Below, one piece after another: positions 61,715 to 64,000 of a stretch of 64,000 nucleotides of DNA (positions within the stretch are counted from its first letter, which is position 1; each line of letters begins with the position of its first letter). The stretch covers positions 13,997,338 through 14,061,337 of the forward strand of contig NC_092028.1 in NCBI RefSeq assembly GCF_042242105.1. The letters are read 5' to 3'. The position numbers and the translations under genes are program-made. This DNA comes from Pempheris klunzingeri. Taxonomy: Eukaryota; Chordata; Actinopteri; Acropomatiformes; Pempheridae. A model generated the notes under the pieces. It ran no database searches, was not told the origin of the DNA, and saw only the letters and a list, made by a program, of their open reading frames with translations.

Positions 61715-64000
61715 TCAGTCGCTGTCTGCATCATCACTGATGATCCCTTGCAGGTTGGCCCAGTCTGTTGCTTTTCTGCTCCCTCTGTGCGTTTTGCTGT
61801 CCTGATCGCTATCGGAGCTGGAATTCAGAGTGCGCAGATATGCAGAGGACGGAGGCTCGTGCTTCTCCTGCCATGCAGAGGCTCCTCTGCGTTTAGGTCG
61901 ACCTATGAGAGAGATGTCCACATGAGCGGGTCCTATTAATCAATATTTTGCATATGCAATAAAATGATAAACAATACTAGTGACTTAATTAGCTACAAAA
62001 TTATAGACATGGTTGCAACAGTAGAATACACTGTACTTTGCTCACGACCCACCCAGGTAATAAACCGCACCTATTGGTACAACTTCTTTACAGTTTGTGC
62101 TGTATGTAACATGTCTGATATTGTTTTGGAAGCAGGTACGTTTCTGATTTGAGAAACCAGTTAATGACTAAAATGATTAATTTGATCCTTGTGTAATGAC
62201 ACAATCCTTAATCCTTAATAATTAAATAAAAGTCATTTTTACTACCATATTTTACGGTGGCTACGCATCACTTTAACAACGGAGCACAACCCACCCCATA
62301 ACCTGTAACTGCCAAGCTTAGGGGATTTAAACTTGTTTACTTTTTCAGGCTTCATGACCGTATCAGTTTGTTCCTATTCAAACTCCAATGAAAATCAAAA
62401 GCAGATTAGAGATCTGCACAATAAATACGTGTAATTTTTAATAAACCTTTCACAAATTCATGTACTTTAGTAGAACAAGTTAATTTGCATCCATGAGTAT
62501 TTTGCGTAGGTACAGGTTTTTGAATCATATGGATTCTAGTGACAGCACTGTATTTCAAAGCAAGAGTGTTTGAGATGAGCAACTGCACAAATCCAACCAA
62601 ATGTAAGTTTTTCCTTGAGGGGAACTAAAGGCAAAATTGTGCATTTTCCTTAGGTTTAATTATTACAAGTAACTCTGCTTGGCTGCTTAAAATACTTCAT
62701 GACTCTTTTCCTCCAGAAAATTGGAAAAGCAAATACAGTAGTAATAGACGGAAACACCCAAGAGCCAAACAGCTACCTTGTGTGGCAATAATGTTGCTGA
62801 CATCAAGCTCAGCTATCTCCTGAGCTTCTTCTCTCTTCATTCTGGCTTTTTTGCATTTTTCTTTTGTTGGTTTACCTGTGTGAAAACACATACAAACATG
62901 ACGAGTTAAATTGTAAAAAAAAATGACAACTGAACAAATGACACATGTCACAATGTTTACAATTTAACATTCATCACTATCATACGTCAAAACGGGTCAA
63001 GAGACATCAGGATTCGCTCTCTGGAGGCCACAAATATCCTCATTACTCTTTTAACAGAAAATACATTGTCAGGATACCTTATAATGGGAAAATGTAAGTG
63101 TATTTAGGTCTCCAGGCATTTGCACCTAAATGTGCACTTGAATGTGTAGTCTGTTAAAACTTGAATGCATTCCCACTGACCATGGACACCAAGATCTTCA
63201 AGATCCTGCTTCAGAACAGTCACCTGCGAGCGAACAGAGCGACAACCATCGAGGAGCTTCTTGTAATTCCGCCTCACGCCACAGAGAGTGATGTAGCGCT
63301 TGAGCCTCACAACTGCTTTGTTGTCATGCTGTAGGACACACAGGTTGTGAAAAGAAGATGCAACGTTTATTCTGCATCTCTACAATTACCCTAGAACCCC
63401 TTACTTTCTGGTCATTTTCAAAACTTCATGTTTGCTTTTCCAGCATTCATCTCGCAGGCCACCTCTTGACTCCACTCAAAGCACTGAGGGCAAACACAGG
63501 AATGTTGATGTACTTTTACTCAATATGAAGAGTAAGGATAAAGGGTTGGGCATTAACAGACTAAATATTTTGGCTACTTCTTTCTAATTTGTGAAGGATT
63601 ATAAATTGAACCACTCAATTTTGCCTTTTTGAGTAGTTCCCTAAGCACTGCAGCGGATAATACCATGCATTTTGGTGGGCAGCACAAAGCACAATGGTGC
63701 ATAAACTGGTTTTATGTGACCATATCTAAATGTAATCAATTTAACTTAAGTTCAAAGTAAAAACTGATCACAATTCAAACTACAACAACCATTATAACAC
63801 CATCATTATCATACATCACATCAAAACACAATTAACTGAAAGCCACTAAAGCAAATAGCAAAACAAGATCAAGTTTCTTTTTTCTTTTAATAACATCATT
63901 CATGGGCTCACCTTTATACCTTTGGGGTGCTCCTTTTTTTTCACGTTTTTCTTCTTTTCACCATCTTGTTTGTCCTGTTTTGCTTGTCCTTTCCCGCCGT
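61715..64000 (-). CDS. hirip3: HIRA-interacting protein 3 (hirip3), C-terminal part, 5' end off window
   Basis: Histone H2A/H2B chaperone that binds HIRA. Four minus-strand exons: 63912 to beyond 64000 (Lys-rich, EKKKNVKKKEHPKGIK), 63181-63328 (AVVRLKRYITLCGVRRNYKK, then LKQDLEDLGVHG), 62777-62875 (KPTKEKCKKARMKREEAQEI, then AELDVSNIIAT) and 61715-61902 (GRPKRRGASAWQ ... ATDWANLQGIISDDADSD, stop). Phases agree. The order matches the recalled human HIRIP3 C-terminus, RLKRYI.aCG..RNYKKLL, EEAAEVASLDVANII, GRP+RR and a final W..mrGIIS acidic end, which includes the CHZ histone-binding motif. About 178 residues lie in the window; the long acidic/basic N-terminal part is beyond 64000. Family members vary in length, so completeness cannot be judged. 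Confidence 0.88.

Noticed and set aside
61661-61939. 92-residue plus-strand frame
   Set aside because: Antisense shadow of the last hirip3 exon.

Overview
This is a vertebrate nuclear window, almost certainly from a ray-finned (probably percomorph) fish. Genes are split into many short GT-AG exons, intergenic DNA is AT-rich, (CA)n, (CT)n and (GATA)n microsatellites are long, and there are teleost-type tRNA-derived SINE, hAT MITE and other dispersed-repeat copies. There are no bacterial, plasmid, phage or CRISPR features. Seven protein-coding genes are supported by exon-by-exon translation and splice signals; homology statements come from recalled family sequences, not from a search.

Layout. 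(1) 272-12480, minus: slc17a7 (VGLUT1-like vesicular glutamate transporter), the first nine coding exons, running off the left edge, with an 8.3-kb first intron. (2) 14028-20003, minus: slc6a16-like orphan sodium-dependent neurotransmitter transporter, eleven coding exons, initiator codon not located. (3) 20004-30847: gene-poor, with microsatellites, a local 0.4-kb duplication, old repeats and a CpG-richer patch. (4) 30848-36245, plus: eps8l1 (EPS8-like actin/Rac adaptor) with SH3 and C-terminal SAM-like domain but no PTB domain found. (5) 38430-40296, minus: nme4 (mitochondrial nucleoside diphosphate kinase). (6) 42840-56847, minus: xpo6 (exportin-6), 24 coding exons, the first containing only the ATG. 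(7) 59076-60705, minus: antkmt (FAM173A lysine methyltransferase). (8) 61715-64000, minus: 3' part of hirip3 (H2A/H2B chaperone), running off the right edge.

The left genes (slc17a7, slc6a16, eps8l1) are linked on human 19q13, while nme4, xpo6, antkmt and hirip3 are on human 16p, so the window appears to span a junction between two conserved-synteny groups at about 36.2-38.4 kb. The genes are not an operon and do not form one pathway: two are synaptic or neuronal transporters, two touch actin dynamics (eps8l1, xpo6), two are mitochondrial (nme4, antkmt), and one is a chromatin factor.

I did not find a convincing new multi-gene system. The most interesting items are the PTB-less eps8l1, the ATG-only first coding exon of xpo6, a hAT MITE with a perfect 8-bp target duplication, an unassigned 333-bp block flanked by 14-bp direct repeats in xpo6, the local duplication at 23.5/24.7 kb, and a (GA)36 tract just upstream of the slc17a7 start codon.
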